64,000 nt of DNA from Magnetospirillum sulfuroxidans (GTDB lineage: Bacteria > Pseudomonadota > Alphaproteobacteria > Rhodospirillales > Magnetospirillaceae), in contig NZ_JAGTUF010000001.1 in NCBI RefSeq assembly GCF_018224925.1, positions 558,001 to 622,000 of the forward strand. Direction: 5' to 3'. The translations under genes were made by a program, and so were the position numbers. Numbering within the stretch: position 1 is the stretch's first letter; every line of letters starts with the position of its first letter. Under the pieces are notes generated by a model. The model had not been told where the DNA came from. It made no database searches and worked only from the letters and a program-made list of their open reading frames with translations. This document shows, piece after piece, positions 35,900-45,692 of this stretch.

Positions 35900-36826
35900 T
35901 CAGCCGCCCAGCTGGGCAGCCACTTCGGCGGCGAAATCCTTCTCTTCCTTCTCGATCCCCTCGCCCAGGGCGAAGCGGACAAACGCGGTCAGCTTGACCG
36001 GAGCGCCGACATCCTTGGCGGCGTTCTCGACAACCTTGGAAATCTTGTTTTCCTGGTCGATGACGAACACCTGATCGAGCAGACAGACTTCTTCGTAGTA
36101 CTTGCGGATGCGGCCCTGAACCATCTTCTCGATGACTTCGGCCGGCTTGCCCGACGCCTTGGCCTGTTCGGTCAGAACGGCGGTTTCACGTTCCAGAGCG
36201 GCCTTGTCGACCGAGCCGGAATCCAGGAACAGCGGGTTGGCGGCGGCCACATGCATGGCGATCTGCTTGCCCAGGGCTTCCAGCTTGGCGACATCGCCAG
36301 CCGATTCCAGGGCGACCAGCACGGCGATCTTGCCCAGACCCGGCGCCACGGCCGCGTGCATGTACGAGGCGACGACGCCCTGCGACACTTCCAGGCAAAT
36401 GGCGCGACGCAGGTTCATGTTCTCGCCGATGGTGGCGATCATGGCGGTCAGATGGTCGGAAACCGACTTGCCGGCGCCGGGGAATTCGGCGGCCTTGATG
36501 ACGTCGACGTCCGAACCCTTGGCCAAGGCGACCTGGGCGACACCGGACACCAAACCCTGGAACTGGTCGTTGCGGGCGACGAAATCGGTCTCGGCATTGA
36601 CTTCGACGGCCACACCCTTGGCGCCGGCGGCGGCGATGGCCACCAGACCTTCGGCGGCGACGCGGCCGGCCTTCTTGGCGGCAGCCGCCAGGCCCTTCTT
36701 GCGCAGCCAATCGATGGCGGCTTCGACGTCACCAGCGGTCTCGTTCAGCGCCTTCTTGCAATCCATCATGCCAGCGCCAGTCTTTTCGCGCAGCTCCTTG
36801 ACAAGCGCAGCGGTAATCTCGGCCAT
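35900..36826 (-). CDS. tsf: Translation elongation factor Ts
   Basis: 308 residues. Nucleotide-exchange factor for EF-Tu. The N-terminal UBA-like domain contains [20 protein letters not shown], followed by [20 protein letters not shown], then the two core subdomains. The ATG at 36826 is preceded by an AGGAAT-type site; the longer frame to 36874 is not conserved. Confidence 0.98.
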   Translation of the reverse strand: MAEITAALVKELREKTGAGMMDCKKALNETAGDVEAAIDWLRKKGLAAAAKKAGRVAAEGLVAIAAAGAKGVAVEVNAETDFVARNDQFQGLVSGVAQVALAKGSDVDVIKAAEFPGAGKSVSDHLTAMIATIGENMNLRRAICLEVSQGVVASYMHAAVAPGLGKIAVLVALESAGDVAKLEALGKQIAMHVAAANPLFLDSGSVDKAALERETAVLTEQAKASGKPAEVIEKMVQGRIRKYYEEVCLLDQVFVIDQENKISKVVENAAKDVGAPVKLTAFVRFALGEGIEKEEKDFAAEVAAQLGG

Positions 36827-36891
36827 GGGAATATTCCTCTTCGTTTGGTGTGTGCGAAGAAACAGGTTTGTCACGCTATGCCGTCAAGAAA

Positions 36892-36917
36892 ATGGCGGCG
36901 ACGTGTGTCGCCGCCAT
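36892..36917 (-). terminator. Hairpin with T-run between rpsB and tsf
   Basis: Eleven-base perfect stem, ATGGCGGCGAC (36892-36902) with GTCGCCGCCAT (36907-36917), four-base loop, followed on the minus strand by TTTTCTT. It looks like an intrinsic terminator or attenuator placed inside the rpsB-tsf pair, which would lower tsf relative to rpsB. Confidence 0.75.
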
Positions 36918-36934
36918 ATCCGTCAGGCAAAGAC

Positions 36935-37738
36935 TTACTCGGCCGTGGCGGTCTCGACGACAGCGACGGGAGCGGCTTCGACTTCGGCCGGAATGACTTC
37001 CACCGGAGCTTCGGCCTGGGCGCCAATGTCACCACCCGAACGGCCGATTTCAGCCTGGATACCGTCGAGGACGGAACCGACCATCAGATCGCAATAGGTC
37101 TGAATGGCGCGGATGGCGTCGTCATTGCCGGGAACCGGGAATTGCACGCCCGACGGGTCCGAGTTGGAATCGAGGATGGCCACCACCGGAATGCCAAGCT
37201 TGTTGGCTTCCTGCACCGCCAAGGCTTCCTTGTTGGTGTCGATGATGAACAAGATGTCCGGCAGGCCACCCATGTCCTTGATGCCGCCCAAAGCGCGATC
37301 CAGCTTTTCCTTTTCGCGGGACAGAACCAGCTGTTCCTTCTTGGTCAGGCCAGCCAGGGCGCCGGAAGCCAGCTGCTCGTCCAGTTCGCGCAAGCGCTTG
37401 ATCGAATGCGAGATGGTCTTCCAGTTGGTCAGCATGCCACCCAGCCAGCGGTGGTTGACATAGTACTGACCACACTTCTTGGCGGCTTCGGCGACGGTGT
37501 CGGAAGCAGCGCGCTTGGTTCCCACGAACAGGACGCGGCCACCGCCGGCAACGACGTTGCGCACGGCGGTCATGGCGGCATGCATCATCGGCACCGATTG
37601 CTGCAAGTCGATGATATGGATGCCGTTGCGAATCCCGAACAGGAACGGCGCCATCTTGGGGTTCCAGCGGCGGGTGTTGTGACCGAAGTGGACGCCCGCT
37701 TCGACGAGCTGACGCATGGAGAAAGTCGGCATGGACAT
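36935..37738 (-). CDS. rpsB: 30S ribosomal protein S2
   Basis: 267 residues. The family start is [20 protein letters not shown], with [20 protein letters not shown] after it and [13 protein letters not shown] in the middle. The C-terminal tail of about 40 residues is acidic and Ala/Val/Glu-rich, a usual alphaproteobacterial extension. ATG 37738 has AAGGAA eight to nine bases upstream; a second in-frame ATG is at 37732. Confidence 0.98.
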   Translation of the reverse strand: MSMPTFSMRQLVEAGVHFGHNTRRWNPKMAPFLFGIRNGIHIIDLQQSVPMMHAAMTAVRNVVAGGGRVLFVGTKRAASDTVAEAAKKCGQYYVNHRWLGGMLTNWKTISHSIKRLRELDEQLASGALAGLTKKEQLVLSREKEKLDRALGGIKDMGGLPDILFIIDTNKEALAVQEANKLGIPVVAILDSNSDPSGVQFPVPGNDDAIRAIQTYCDLMVGSVLDGIQAEIGRSGGDIGAQAEAPVEVIPAEVEAAPVAVVETATAE

Positions 37739-37859
37739 GGAGAAAATTCCTTTTCGTTCTCCGGTTGAGCCTCCGCGGGTATCGCCGGGAATCCCCGGCA
37801 CCGGAGCGACAGACACCCTAAGGTGCCGCCGCGGACCCGCGTGCGGATTAGTGGCCGGG

Positions 37860-37888
37860 TTCATACAAGCTTGCGGCCGGTTTGGCAA
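37860..37888 (-). promoter_or_regulatory. Sigma-70-type promoter of the rpsB cluster
   Basis: Minus strand: -35 TTGCCA (37883-37888), 17-base spacer, -10 TATGAA (37860-37865). The predicted transcript start is about 115 bases before the rpsB ATG, leaving a GC-rich leader with several self-complementary stretches (around CCGGGAATCCCCGG). S2 is known to regulate its own leader in other bacteria; whether that holds here is inference. Confidence 0.6.
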
Positions 37889-37915
37889 GCACCGGATGCG
37901 CGATCCGGTCCCGGC

Positions 37916-38785
37916 TCAGCGCACCGAGGCTTCCCGCGCCCCCGGTCGGTCAAGGATATTAGCACAAACCGACGGCAAATCGGGCCGGCGCGTATTGGGT
38001 TTGTCGCGCCCGTTATCGGGCAGGATCGTCGATTTCACCAGCCACGACGACAATTCGGCGCCGCAACCGTCGCCGGCCGCCACCGCCGCCTGCGGGGTGC
38101 AATTGACGTCGCCCGCGGTGCATGTCAGCCGCACATGAAAATGTTCGTCATGGCCCCACCACGGGCGCAGCTTGCCCAGCCAGGCGCGATCCCCCCGGAT
38201 TGTCTTGCAAGCCGCCGCCTTGATCGCCGGATTGACGAAAATCCGATCCACCTCGGGCGAGGCCGCCGCCAATTCCAGCACCTTCAATTGCCGGGCGCCC
38301 CAGTGGCGGGTATCCACCGCGCGCCCGCGCACCATGGAGACCGGCACCGGGTTCGACCGTTCGGCCGCCGCCAAGGGCTTGCCCGGCAAGCGAAACCAGA
38401 TGTCCACATCCAAGCCATTTTGGTGGCTGCCATGGCCATAGGCCATGGGACCGCCGCGCGGCTGCGACAGATCCCCCACCAATAGCGGAGCCAAGCCCTG
38501 GTGCTGCGCTTGGCGGCCCAACTGGTCAAGGAAAGCGATGGTGCGCGGATGCGACCAAACGCGATTCCGCTGCGGTCGCAAGATTTGAAGGCCCGGCGTA
38601 TTGTCGGGCAAGGCGACGGCGCCGGTCAGACACCCGGCAGCGGCGCTGCCGATGGAAGACGGCGCCGACTCCACCGGCGCGGTCAACGCCGCCCATGGGC
38701 CGGCACTCATCGGCTCGGCCCAGGCAACGCCGCCCATGGCCATAACCGCCACCATTGTGGTCACTATTCCCCTGCTCACACGCAT
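37916..38785 (-). CDS. mepA: Penicillin-insensitive murein endopeptidase MepA
   Basis: 289 residues with a signal peptide (SRGIVTTMVAVMAMGGVAWA). Periplasmic LAS-type metallopeptidase that cuts D-Ala-meso-DAP cross-links in peptidoglycan. Zinc-site segments are visible: GGPMAYGHGSHQNGLDVDIW (His and Asp ligands) and WWGHDEHFHVRL (HxH motif). ATG 38785 has GGGCGGA upstream. Several Cys residues suggest disulfides, as in E. coli MepA. Confidence 0.95.
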   Translation of the reverse strand: MRVSRGIVTTMVAVMAMGGVAWAEPMSAGPWAALTAPVESAPSSIGSAAAGCLTGAVALPDNTPGLQILRPQRNRVWSHPRTIAFLDQLGRQAQHQGLAPLLVGDLSQPRGGPMAYGHGSHQNGLDVDIWFRLPGKPLAAAERSNPVPVSMVRGRAVDTRHWGARQLKVLELAAASPEVDRIFVNPAIKAAACKTIRGDRAWLGKLRPWWGHDEHFHVRLTCTAGDVNCTPQAAVAAGDGCGAELSSWLVKSTILPDNGRDKPNTRRPDLPSVCANILDRPGAREASVR

Positions 38786-38834
38786 GTTCCGCCCTCCGCC
38801 ATCGGCAAAGGGGAACATGGCAGGGCATCGGGGG

Positions 38835-39950
38835 TCAATCAAATACGGTTTCGGCGAATCGCGCCTGGATTTGTTCGATTTCGCCCTTGTTCGACAACAA
38901 GATATCGACGCAATCGGCATCGAATTTGGTCCCGGCGTTCTGGCGCAGCAATTGCATCGCCTCGTCGTTGGTCCAGGCTTTTTTATAGGGGCGTTCCGAC
39001 GTCAGGGCATCGAAGACGTCGGCGACGGCGGCGATACGCGATTCAATCGGAATCTGATCCCCCTTGAGACGGAACGGATAGCCGCTGCCATCCAAGGATT
39101 CGTGGTGATAAGCGACGATATTGCGCAGCACGTCCAGGTACGGCATGGATTTCAGACCGAAATCGCGCATCATCAGATCAATGATTTCCAGCCCCTTATC
39201 GACATGCTTTTTCATCTGCTCGAACTCGTCCTCGGTCAGCCGGCCGGGCTTGAGCAAAATGGCGTCGGGCACGGCGATCTTGCCGACATCGTGCAGTGGA
39301 CAGAACTGAAACAGGAATTCGACGAATTCGTCGGTCAGACCGTAATGAGCGGGCATCTTGGTGGCGATCAGACGGGCATATCGGGCCATACGGGCCAGAT
39401 GCGAGCCGGTTTCCTCGTCACGGGCGGAACTGACCGACCGGATGACCTTAACCGCCGCCTGCATCATCCGCACGGTATCAAGCTCGCGCATTACCGCCAA
39501 CGAGATCAGCTCGGCATAAGGGCGCAGCCGCTGCACCACCGCCGGCTGGAAAAAGCCGGTCTCAAAGGAATTGAAGAACAAGAAGCCGTAAAAGGTCCCC
39601 TTGTTGACAATCGGCACGGTATAGCTGGAACGATACCCGGCATCATAGAGGCGGCGGGCGAATTCCCGGCCTTCATGGGCCGCCGGGGCCAGATCGTTGA
39701 CGATCCGCCGCGCCCCCGTCGATGCCAATTGCTTCAACGAGACGCAATCGGCCAATTGAGCGGTAGCGCCATCCACCGGATTATCGCCATCGGAGGAATG
39801 GATGAAGGTCTTGAGCAGATCCGAGGTACCGTCATAAAGAGCAACCGCGATCCGGCTCAACGAAGCCAGCGAGCGTTCCCCCTTGATTTCATCGTGCAGG
39901 CAGATCAAACGCTCGGCAATGCCTCGGTGGACAGCGGGCAACTGATACAT
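38835..39950 (-). CDS. HD-GYP domain phosphodiesterase with GAF-like N-domain
   Basis: 371 residues. The N-terminal part (about 1-170) resembles a GAF sensor (SYTVPIVNKGTFYGFLFFNS). The HD-GYP domain follows: HDVGKIAVPDAILLKPGRLT near residue 220, and YHHESLDGSGYP near 275 with all the expected metal ligands. Such proteins hydrolyse cyclic di-GMP. No membrane segment, so cytoplasmic. The ATG at 39950 follows GAG six bases upstream. The input ligand is unknown. Confidence 0.92.
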   Translation of the reverse strand: MYQLPAVHRGIAERLICLHDEIKGERSLASLSRIAVALYDGTSDLLKTFIHSSDGDNPVDGATAQLADCVSLKQLASTGARRIVNDLAPAAHEGREFARRLYDAGYRSSYTVPIVNKGTFYGFLFFNSFETGFFQPAVVQRLRPYAELISLAVMRELDTVRMMQAAVKVIRSVSSARDEETGSHLARMARYARLIATKMPAHYGLTDEFVEFLFQFCPLHDVGKIAVPDAILLKPGRLTEDEFEQMKKHVDKGLEIIDLMMRDFGLKSMPYLDVLRNIVAYHHESLDGSGYPFRLKGDQIPIESRIAAVADVFDALTSERPYKKAWTNDEAMQLLRQNAGTKFDADCVDILLSNKGEIEQIQARFAETVFD

Positions 39951-40132
39951 AATCTCGGCGTCGCCCCCATCCCCATTGATTATTATCAAAACTAGGGCAC
40001 ACCATACGCCTGTGCTCAACGAGGGTCAATTTAACCCCTTTCATGAAGCCCTATCCTATGCGAACGACCTATTCACTGGGGTGGAGGCCTGCCCCCCTTG
40101 ACAGCCCCTTCCGTTCGCGCCTGAGATAAACC

Positions 40133-41044
40133 ATGCGCCTTGCCCTGGTCATCAACCGCTCCGCCGGTACATTCCGCCACCTGCCGCTGGAGGCAACCGC
40201 CGCCGCCATCGGTTCGGCATTGCGGCGGCACGGCCACGTCATCCACACCGATATCTGCGGCAGGCGCGACTTGTCGACGACACTGGCCGCTTGGGCAAGG
40301 CGCGACGACGTCGATGCGGTGATCGTCGGTGGCGGCGACGGCAGCTTCCTGACCGCCATCCTGGCCGGATTAGGCCGCGACAAGCCGTTGGGGCTGCTGC
40401 CGTTGGGAACGTTGAACCTGCTGGCCCGCGACCTTGGCCTGCCCGTCGATCCGCTGGCGGCGGCGGCCTTGCTGGCCCGCTGCCGCGTCGCCGAAATCGA
40501 TCTGGCCGAAGTCAACGGCCTGCCCTTCGCCATCTGGGCATCCTTGGGCATGCATCCCCGCGTGGTGCGACGGCGCGACAAACTTCAGGCCGAGGGATTG
40601 AGCAAGTGGCGGGCTTTCGCCCTGGCCGCCTTGCGGGCTTTCCGCCGCTATCCCTTGATGCAGGTCAACCTTTCCGTCAACGGCCAGACCACAACGGTAA
40701 CCACCCCCATCGTCGTCATCTCCAACAATGCCTGGGCCGAAACCCCTTTGCCGCTGCCGCCGTCACGGGTCAGCCTGGATCGCGGCGAATTGATGGTCCA
40801 CGTGGCCAAGACCACATCGCGGTTGGGATTGCTGTGGCTGGCCCTGAACGCCTTGGTCGGACGTTGGCGGGTCAACCGCCTGCTCGACATCTTCCGCGCC
40901 GACGAGGTGGTGGTCACCGGCCGCAAAAGCCGAATGATCCTTTCCTTGGATGGCGAAGTGACGGTTTTGCGGGCGCCGCTGGTATTTCGCAGCAACCCGA
41001 AATCCCTGCGCATTCTGATTGCGGACACCTGCCCATGCGATTGA
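40133..41044 (+). CDS. Diacylglycerol/sphingoid-type lipid kinase
   Basis: 303 residues of the DAGK catalytic (YegS/BmrU/DgkB) family. The N-terminus LALVINRSAGTFR is the phosphate-contact strand; the nucleotide signature GGGDGSFLTAILAG replaces the usual GGDGT; LLPLGTLNLLARDLGLP is the conserved GTxNdfAR element. It probably phosphorylates diacylglycerol or a related lipid. Its last ten bases overlap the start of the metallophosphoesterase gene. Confidence 0.88.
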   Translation: MRLALVINRSAGTFRHLPLEATAAAIGSALRRHGHVIHTDICGRRDLSTTLAAWARRDDVDAVIVGGGDGSFLTAILAGLGRDKPLGLLPLGTLNLLARDLGLPVDPLAAAALLARCRVAEIDLAEVNGLPFAIWASLGMHPRVVRRRDKLQAEGLSKWRAFALAALRAFRRYPLMQVNLSVNGQTTTVTTPIVVISNNAWAETPLPLPPSRVSLDRGELMVHVAKTTSRLGLLWLALNALVGRWRVNRLLDIFRADEVVVTGRKSRMILSLDGEVTVLRAPLVFRSNPKSLRILIADTCPCD

Positions 41045-41856
41045 TCGCCCATTTATCCGATCTGCATTTCGGCCGCACCGATCCGGTGGTGGTCGAAGCC
41101 CTGACCCGCGACCTTGTTCAGCAAAAACCCGATCTTGTCATAATTTCCGGCGACCTGACCCAACGGGCCAAAAGCCATCAATTCGCCGAGGCCCGCCATT
41201 TTCTTGACCGCCTGGAAATCCCGGTCCTGGTGGTTCCCGGCAACCACGACCTGGCGCCGTTCTATCGCCCGCTCAAGCGCCTGTTGGCGCCACGCGCCAA
41301 GTTCCAGAAATATCTGCCCAACTTGGCCCAAGCCACCTGCTGGAACGACGAGGAAATCATCGCCATCGGCCTGGACAGCACCCGGCATTTGCGCTGGCAA
41401 AGCGGCAAGCTGCGCTCGCATCACCTTGACCGCGTCGAGGAAAGCCTGAGCAACAGCGCCGACCATCATTGCAAAATCGCCTTTTTGCACCACCCGCCCA
41501 GCACGGCGCGGTCGGGGCATCCGTTTCAGACGCTGACCCAACGGGGCGTCGACCTGATCTTGACCGGGCACGTGCACAAGGCCCATGTGGAACTGATCCA
41601 TTCCGCCCAGCATGGCGCCGGTGTGCTGGTTCAAGCGTCCACCGCCTGCTCGACCCGCTTGCGCGAGGATGCCAACGGCTATGCCCTGATCCAGGTCGCC
41701 TGGCCGGAAATAAGAATCGACGTGCGGGGCTGGAACGGCTTGACCTTCCATGCCGTGCGCAGCCACGGCTTCATCAAGGATAGTCGGGGCTGGCGCGAAC
41801 AGGATTGCCCCCTGCCGCATGCCGCACCGCGAAACTCGCCGATTGAAGAATACTGA
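41035..41856 (+). CDS. Calcineurin-like metallophosphoesterase
   Basis: 273 residues carrying the full dimetal set: SDLHFG near residue 8, SGDLTQRA near 38, PGNHD near 67, HHPP near 155 and GHVHKAH near 180. This arrangement fits the cyclic-nucleotide phosphodiesterase / 3-prime,5-prime-cAMP family (Icc/CpdA-like) as well as generic phosphoesterases. The start at 41035 lies within the end of the lipid kinase gene, so translation is coupled. No signal peptide. Substrate unknown. Confidence 0.9.
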   Translation: MRLIAHLSDLHFGRTDPVVVEALTRDLVQQKPDLVIISGDLTQRAKSHQFAEARHFLDRLEIPVLVVPGNHDLAPFYRPLKRLLAPRAKFQKYLPNLAQATCWNDEEIIAIGLDSTRHLRWQSGKLRSHHLDRVEESLSNSADHHCKIAFLHHPPSTARSGHPFQTLTQRGVDLILTGHVHKAHVELIHSAQHGAGVLVQASTACSTRLREDANGYALIQVAWPEIRIDVRGWNGLTFHAVRSHGFIKDSRGWREQDCPLPHAAPRNSPIEEY

Positions 41857-41905
41857 CGCCAATGATAGCATCACCCTCTTTGGTTGTTAATCATTGAGGT
41901 TTACC

Positions 41906-43588
41906 ATGCCGTTGCGACTAACTAATCTGTCGATTACTCACAGAATTGTCGGAAGCGCGGTTATCGGAACCGCCTTGAGTGTGGTCGCCATCGTCGCCTT
42001 GGTGCTCTCCATCGTTTCCGACAATCTGGCCCGCCAGGCGGTGGAAAGCCAAAAAGTCAATCTCAAGGTGTTTCAGGAATTGCTGCGGGCCAAGGGCGGC
42101 GGCGGTCCGCATCTGCTGGACGGCAAGCTGGCCTGGGGCAATTATGTGGTTGATGACAACCACGAGGTGGTGGATATCCTGCGTCAGGTGATGGGCATCG
42201 GCGCTTCCATCTTCAAGGGCGATCTGCGCGTTTCCACCAACGTGCTGACCACCGAGGGCAAGCGCGGCGTCGGCACCAAGCTGGCCCAAGGCGCCATCTA
42301 CGACACCGTGTTGAAGAACGGCCAATCATTCTTCGGCGAGGCCAATGTCATCGGCACTCTTTATCTGGTCGGCTATGACGCCATCAAGGACGATAGCGGC
42401 AAGGTCATCGGCGCCATGGTCGCCGGCATGCCGCGCTCGACCTTCTTTTCCATGCTGGAAGACATTCGCCTGCCGGTGATCGGCATCACCGCCGCCATCG
42501 GCGCCGTCACCTGCCTGATGATTTTCCTGATCACCCGGGCGCAGATGGCGGCGTTGCCCCGGCTGGCCCAATCCATGGACCGGCTGGCCGGCAAGGATTA
42601 TGCCTCGGATATTCCCCATCTGAACCGCAGCGACGAAATCGGCGCCATGGCCCGGGCGCTGAACGGGTTCAAGACCTCGTTGCGCCATGCCGAGGAATTG
42701 GACCGGACGCAAACCGCCGAACGCGAAGCGCGCGAACGGACCCGATTGGCCATGGATAGCGCCACCCGCGATTTCGCCGCCACCATCGAACAGGTGGTCA
42801 AGTCAGTGGCGAACTCGGCTTCGGATCTGCGCGGCAACGCCCAACGCCTGTCTTCGGCCGCCGATCAGACCCTGGGCCGGTCGTCGGCTGTCGCCGACGC
42901 TTCCAACACCGCATCGGGCAATGTGCAAGCGGTGGCCTCGGCCACCGAGGAATTGTCGGCTTCCATCGGTGAAATCAGCCGTCAGGTGGCCCAGGCGACA
43001 GAAGTCGCGGTCGAGGCCGTCAACGAAGCGGAAAACACCAACGCCACCGTCCGTTCGCTGGCCGCCTCGGCCGCCCGCATCGGCGAAGTGATCAAGCTGA
43101 TCAACGATATCGCCAGCCAAACCAATCTCTTGGCCTTGAACGCCACCATCGAGGCGGCGCGAGCCGGCGAAGCCGGCAAGGGTTTCGCCGTGGTCGCCGC
43201 CGAAGTCAAGGGACTGGCCAACCAAACCGCCCGTGCCACCGAGGATATCCAGTCGCAGGTGGAAGCCATCCAGCAAGAAACCACCCGAGCGGTCCGCGCC
43301 ATCGCTGATATCGGCCAGACCATCAACCGCATCTCGGCCATCACCGCCACCGTCGCCTCGGCGGTGACCGAACAAGGCGCGGCCACCTCGGAAATCGCCC
43401 GCAGCGTCGGCCAAGCCTCGTCCGGCACCAACGAAGTCAGCCATAGCATCGCCGACGTCACCGCCGCCGCCCGCGACACCGAACAAGGAGCCTCGGAAAT
43501 CCTGGCCTCGGCCACCACCTTGACGGGGCAATCGGAAGCGCTGCAACGCGAGGTCGATAACTTCATTCAGCGGATTCAGGCCGCCTGA
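41906..43588 (+). CDS. Methyl-accepting chemotaxis protein with periplasmic Cache-type domain
   Basis: 560 residues. Membrane helix 1 near 15-38; a periplasmic domain about 40-190 of the single-Cache type (WGNYVVDDNHEVVDILRQVM, IFKGDLRVSTNVLT, GKVIGAMVAGMPRS); membrane helix 2 near 193-212; a HAMP domain; and the cytoplasmic signalling hairpin ([20 protein letters not shown]). No CheR pentapeptide at the C-terminus. ATG 41906 follows GAGG. Cache domains of this type bind small organic acids or similar ligands; the ligand here is not evident. Confidence 0.94.
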   Translation: MPLRLTNLSITHRIVGSAVIGTALSVVAIVALVLSIVSDNLARQAVESQKVNLKVFQELLRAKGGGGPHLLDGKLAWGNYVVDDNHEVVDILRQVMGIGASIFKGDLRVSTNVLTTEGKRGVGTKLAQGAIYDTVLKNGQSFFGEANVIGTLYLVGYDAIKDDSGKVIGAMVAGMPRSTFFSMLEDIRLPVIGITAAIGAVTCLMIFLITRAQMAALPRLAQSMDRLAGKDYASDIPHLNRSDEIGAMARALNGFKTSLRHAEELDRTQTAEREARERTRLAMDSATRDFAATIEQVVKSVANSASDLRGNAQRLSSAADQTLGRSSAVADASNTASGNVQAVASATEELSASIGEISRQVAQATEVAVEAVNEAENTNATVRSLAASAARIGEVIKLINDIASQTNLLALNATIEAARAGEAGKGFAVVAAEVKGLANQTARATEDIQSQVEAIQQETTRAVRAIADIGQTINRISAITATVASAVTEQGAATSEIARSVGQASSGTNEVSHSIADVTAAARDTEQGASEILASATTLTGQSEALQREVDNFIQRIQAA

Positions 43589-43611
43589 TCGGTCCCGATC
43601 AGCGCGACACG

Positions 43612-44058
43612 TCAGCGCCGATTCAAACCCTCTTGCCGTTGACGGATTTCCACCGGCCAAAGGGATTTGATATAGGCCAGCGACGCCCGGATATCGTCAT
43701 CACTCAACTTGCCGACAAAAGACGGCATGTTGGTTTTGTAATCCGGTGGGGCAAAACGGGCCAGACCGTGCTTGGTCACCGCGAACAGGTATTCGTCGGC
43801 ATGATGCCAGGTATGGCCACTGGCATCATGCGGCGGCGCCGGCAATTCGCCGCTGGGCAAACGGGTTCGCCAATTGGGTTCGCCCTGTAACCGAAGACCA
43901 TGGCATTGCCCGCAATGGCGATCATAAACCGCCTTGCCGCGCGCCACCTGTGTCGGGTTATCGGGATCAATGCGGCCTTGTCCCTGCCACCACCAGGCCC
44001 CAACGCCGATGATTGCCCCCGCCAATCCGACGATCACCACGACACTGCCCCACCTCAT
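43612..44058 (-). CDS. Membrane-anchored c-type cytochrome
   Basis: 148 residues: one N-terminal membrane helix or uncleaved signal (VVVIVGLAGAIIGVGAWWW), then a monohaem class I cytochrome c domain with CGQCH heme attachment near residue 53 and an axial Met in TNMPSFVGKLSDDDI. Expected in the periplasm, moving electrons. ATG 44058 follows GGGGGACGGGC. The redox partner is not indicated by the neighbours. Confidence 0.88.
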   Translation of the reverse strand: MRWGSVVVIVGLAGAIIGVGAWWWQGQGRIDPDNPTQVARGKAVYDRHCGQCHGLRLQGEPNWRTRLPSGELPAPPHDASGHTWHHADEYLFAVTKHGLARFAPPDYKTNMPSFVGKLSDDDIRASLAYIKSLWPVEIRQRQEGLNRR

Positions 44059-44172
44059 GCCCGTCCCCCTTGCTGATGGCCACACTATACCCCGCCGCCC
44101 ATACCCATCCCAGGCTTGAAATTGCCGTTTCTTGGCGCATCATGTTGTCGTTGCCCTGCCGGAGAAAAGCTG

Positions 44173-44685
44173 ATGACCGCCGCGCTGATCTCGATTTCCT
44201 GCCCCGACCGCCCCGGCTTGGTCGCCGCCATCACCGGCCGGTTGTTCGATCTTGGCGTCAATTTGGGCGACAGCAGCTTCGCCATGCTGGGGGCTGGGGC
44301 GGAATTCAGCTCGGTGTGTGAGCTGCCGGCGGCCTTGTCGGTCGATGAAGTGCGGGCCGCGCTGGCCGCGCTGGCGGAACTATCCCAAGCCCGGATCGAC
44401 GTTCGCCGCTTCGAACTGGATTGCGCCCCTGGCGTACTGGGCCGCATTACCCATCGGGTCATCGTCTCGGGCGGTGACCGCCCCGGTCTGGTCGCCCGTC
44501 TAAGCGAGGTGTTCGGCCAATTCAGCGCCAATATCGTGCGCATGGACGCCCAGCGGGTGCCCGAACAAGACCTGTATGTCACCCGTTTTTCCGTCTGCAT
44601 CCCCGAACGGGCCGCCGCCTGTCTGGCCACCATCACCAACACCGCCGGCGAATTGCACCTGTTCAGCCACATCGAAGAGGTTTAG
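44173..44685 (+). CDS. Tandem ACT-domain protein (GcvR-like)
   Basis: 170 residues with two ACT domains: about 1-80 (SCPDRPGLVAAITGRLFDLG) and about 90-165 (SGGDRPGLVARLSEVFGQFS). The layout matches GcvR, the glycine cleavage repressor, and related amino-acid sensing proteins. There is no DNA-binding domain, so any effect would be by protein contact. ATG 44173 has GGAG nine bases upstream. No gcv gene lies in the window. Confidence 0.85.
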   Translation: MTAALISISCPDRPGLVAAITGRLFDLGVNLGDSSFAMLGAGAEFSSVCELPAALSVDEVRAALAALAELSQARIDVRRFELDCAPGVLGRITHRVIVSGGDRPGLVARLSEVFGQFSANIVRMDAQRVPEQDLYVTRFSVCIPERAAACLATITNTAGELHLFSHIEEV

Positions 44686-44706
44686 CCCAAAGCGAAAGCC
44701 TCCCCC

Positions 44707-45636
44707 TCAGGGCAACAGCACCGTCAACATCAGGGTCGATTGCAGCGGGTTGAAATTGTCATCGGAAAGAATGGTCGCGACCAAACGGCCGTCGGCACGG
44801 GGGCGCACGGCCAGGGCTTCGAAATTGTCGACGGCCAAGGGTGGCTCCAGCACCACCAATTCCTCCCCTTCCAGCCGACCGCCGCGCAGATCGGCGGCGG
44901 CGATCCGCCGTAACCGCATCGCCGGGCCGCCCGGCAAGGTATAACGGCGTTCCAGAACCAGCACGCCGCCATCGGGCAAAGCGGCGGCGGCAGTGGGACG
45001 AAAACGGCCGTGATGGGGAAAATCAAGGGATTGCCACTGACCGGGCCGCCCAATCCAGGCCGGGGATGTGGCGGCGTCATCTTGTCCCTCGGCGATCAGC
45101 AGCAACCGGCCATCCCCCAGGCGGGTCATCGACTCGATGCCTTCATTGGCGCCAAGAGCCTGGGTTTGCGTCGCCAACGCCACGTTTTCCCAGCCTTGCG
45201 CCAAATCAGCGCCATAGCGCCAGACCCGGTGGCGGCGCTCGAACGCCACCAGCCAATTCCCGTTGCCGTCAGCGGTGATGTCTTCGGCATCGCCCTCGGC
45301 CTTATCGCTGCCGACGCCACCCAGACGGCCCCCGCGCAAATCGCCCACCGCTTGCGGCCGGCCCAAGGCATCGACGTGAACGGCAAAGCGCAACCACGAC
45401 CCGGTATCCGAGACCGCCACGATCTCGTCAGCATCCCAGGCAATGCCGGAAATGCCGCCAAACCATGATTGCGGCGCGGTCAAGCGCCACAGCCCCAGAA
45501 CCTGGATTTTGCCCACATCGGTCATTTCCGGATTTTGTCCCGACAGCGGCAACGGCGTGGCGACAAGGGTTTCGTCCCCACGGGCCAGACAGCCGGCGGG
45601 CAAGAACAGCAGCAAGAGCAAGATGATCGGACGCAT
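44707..45636 (-). CDS. Phytase-like esterase-family lipoprotein
   Basis: 309 residues. Signal with lipobox LPAGC, Cys16, so likely a lipoprotein. The mature part is a beta-propeller-like fold of the phytase-like domain family (GGISGIAWDADEIVAVSDTG, NEGIESMTRLGDGRLLLIAE, DNFEALAVRPRADGRLV). Family members are annotated as esterase-like or phytase-like with little proof of activity. Convergent with the ACT gene, 21 bases apart. Confidence 0.85.
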   Translation of the reverse strand: MRPIILLLLLFLPAGCLARGDETLVATPLPLSGQNPEMTDVGKIQVLGLWRLTAPQSWFGGISGIAWDADEIVAVSDTGSWLRFAVHVDALGRPQAVGDLRGGRLGGVGSDKAEGDAEDITADGNGNWLVAFERRHRVWRYGADLAQGWENVALATQTQALGANEGIESMTRLGDGRLLLIAEGQDDAATSPAWIGRPGQWQSLDFPHHGRFRPTAAAALPDGGVLVLERRYTLPGGPAMRLRRIAAADLRGGRLEGEELVVLEPPLAVDNFEALAVRPRADGRLVATILSDDNFNPLQSTLMLTVLLP

Positions 45637-45692
45637 GCCGCCATATTAGCATTCATTCTTGCGGCTGGCATCCCCTTCGCGCATGCGGCACA

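Noticed and set aside
34241-37768. Open frame of 1175 codons on the plus strand across frr, pyrH, tsf and rpsB
   Set aside because: It is antisense to four certain genes. GC-rich codon bias removes stops from the opposite strand; the translation has no recognisable domain and runs through gene borders and terminators.
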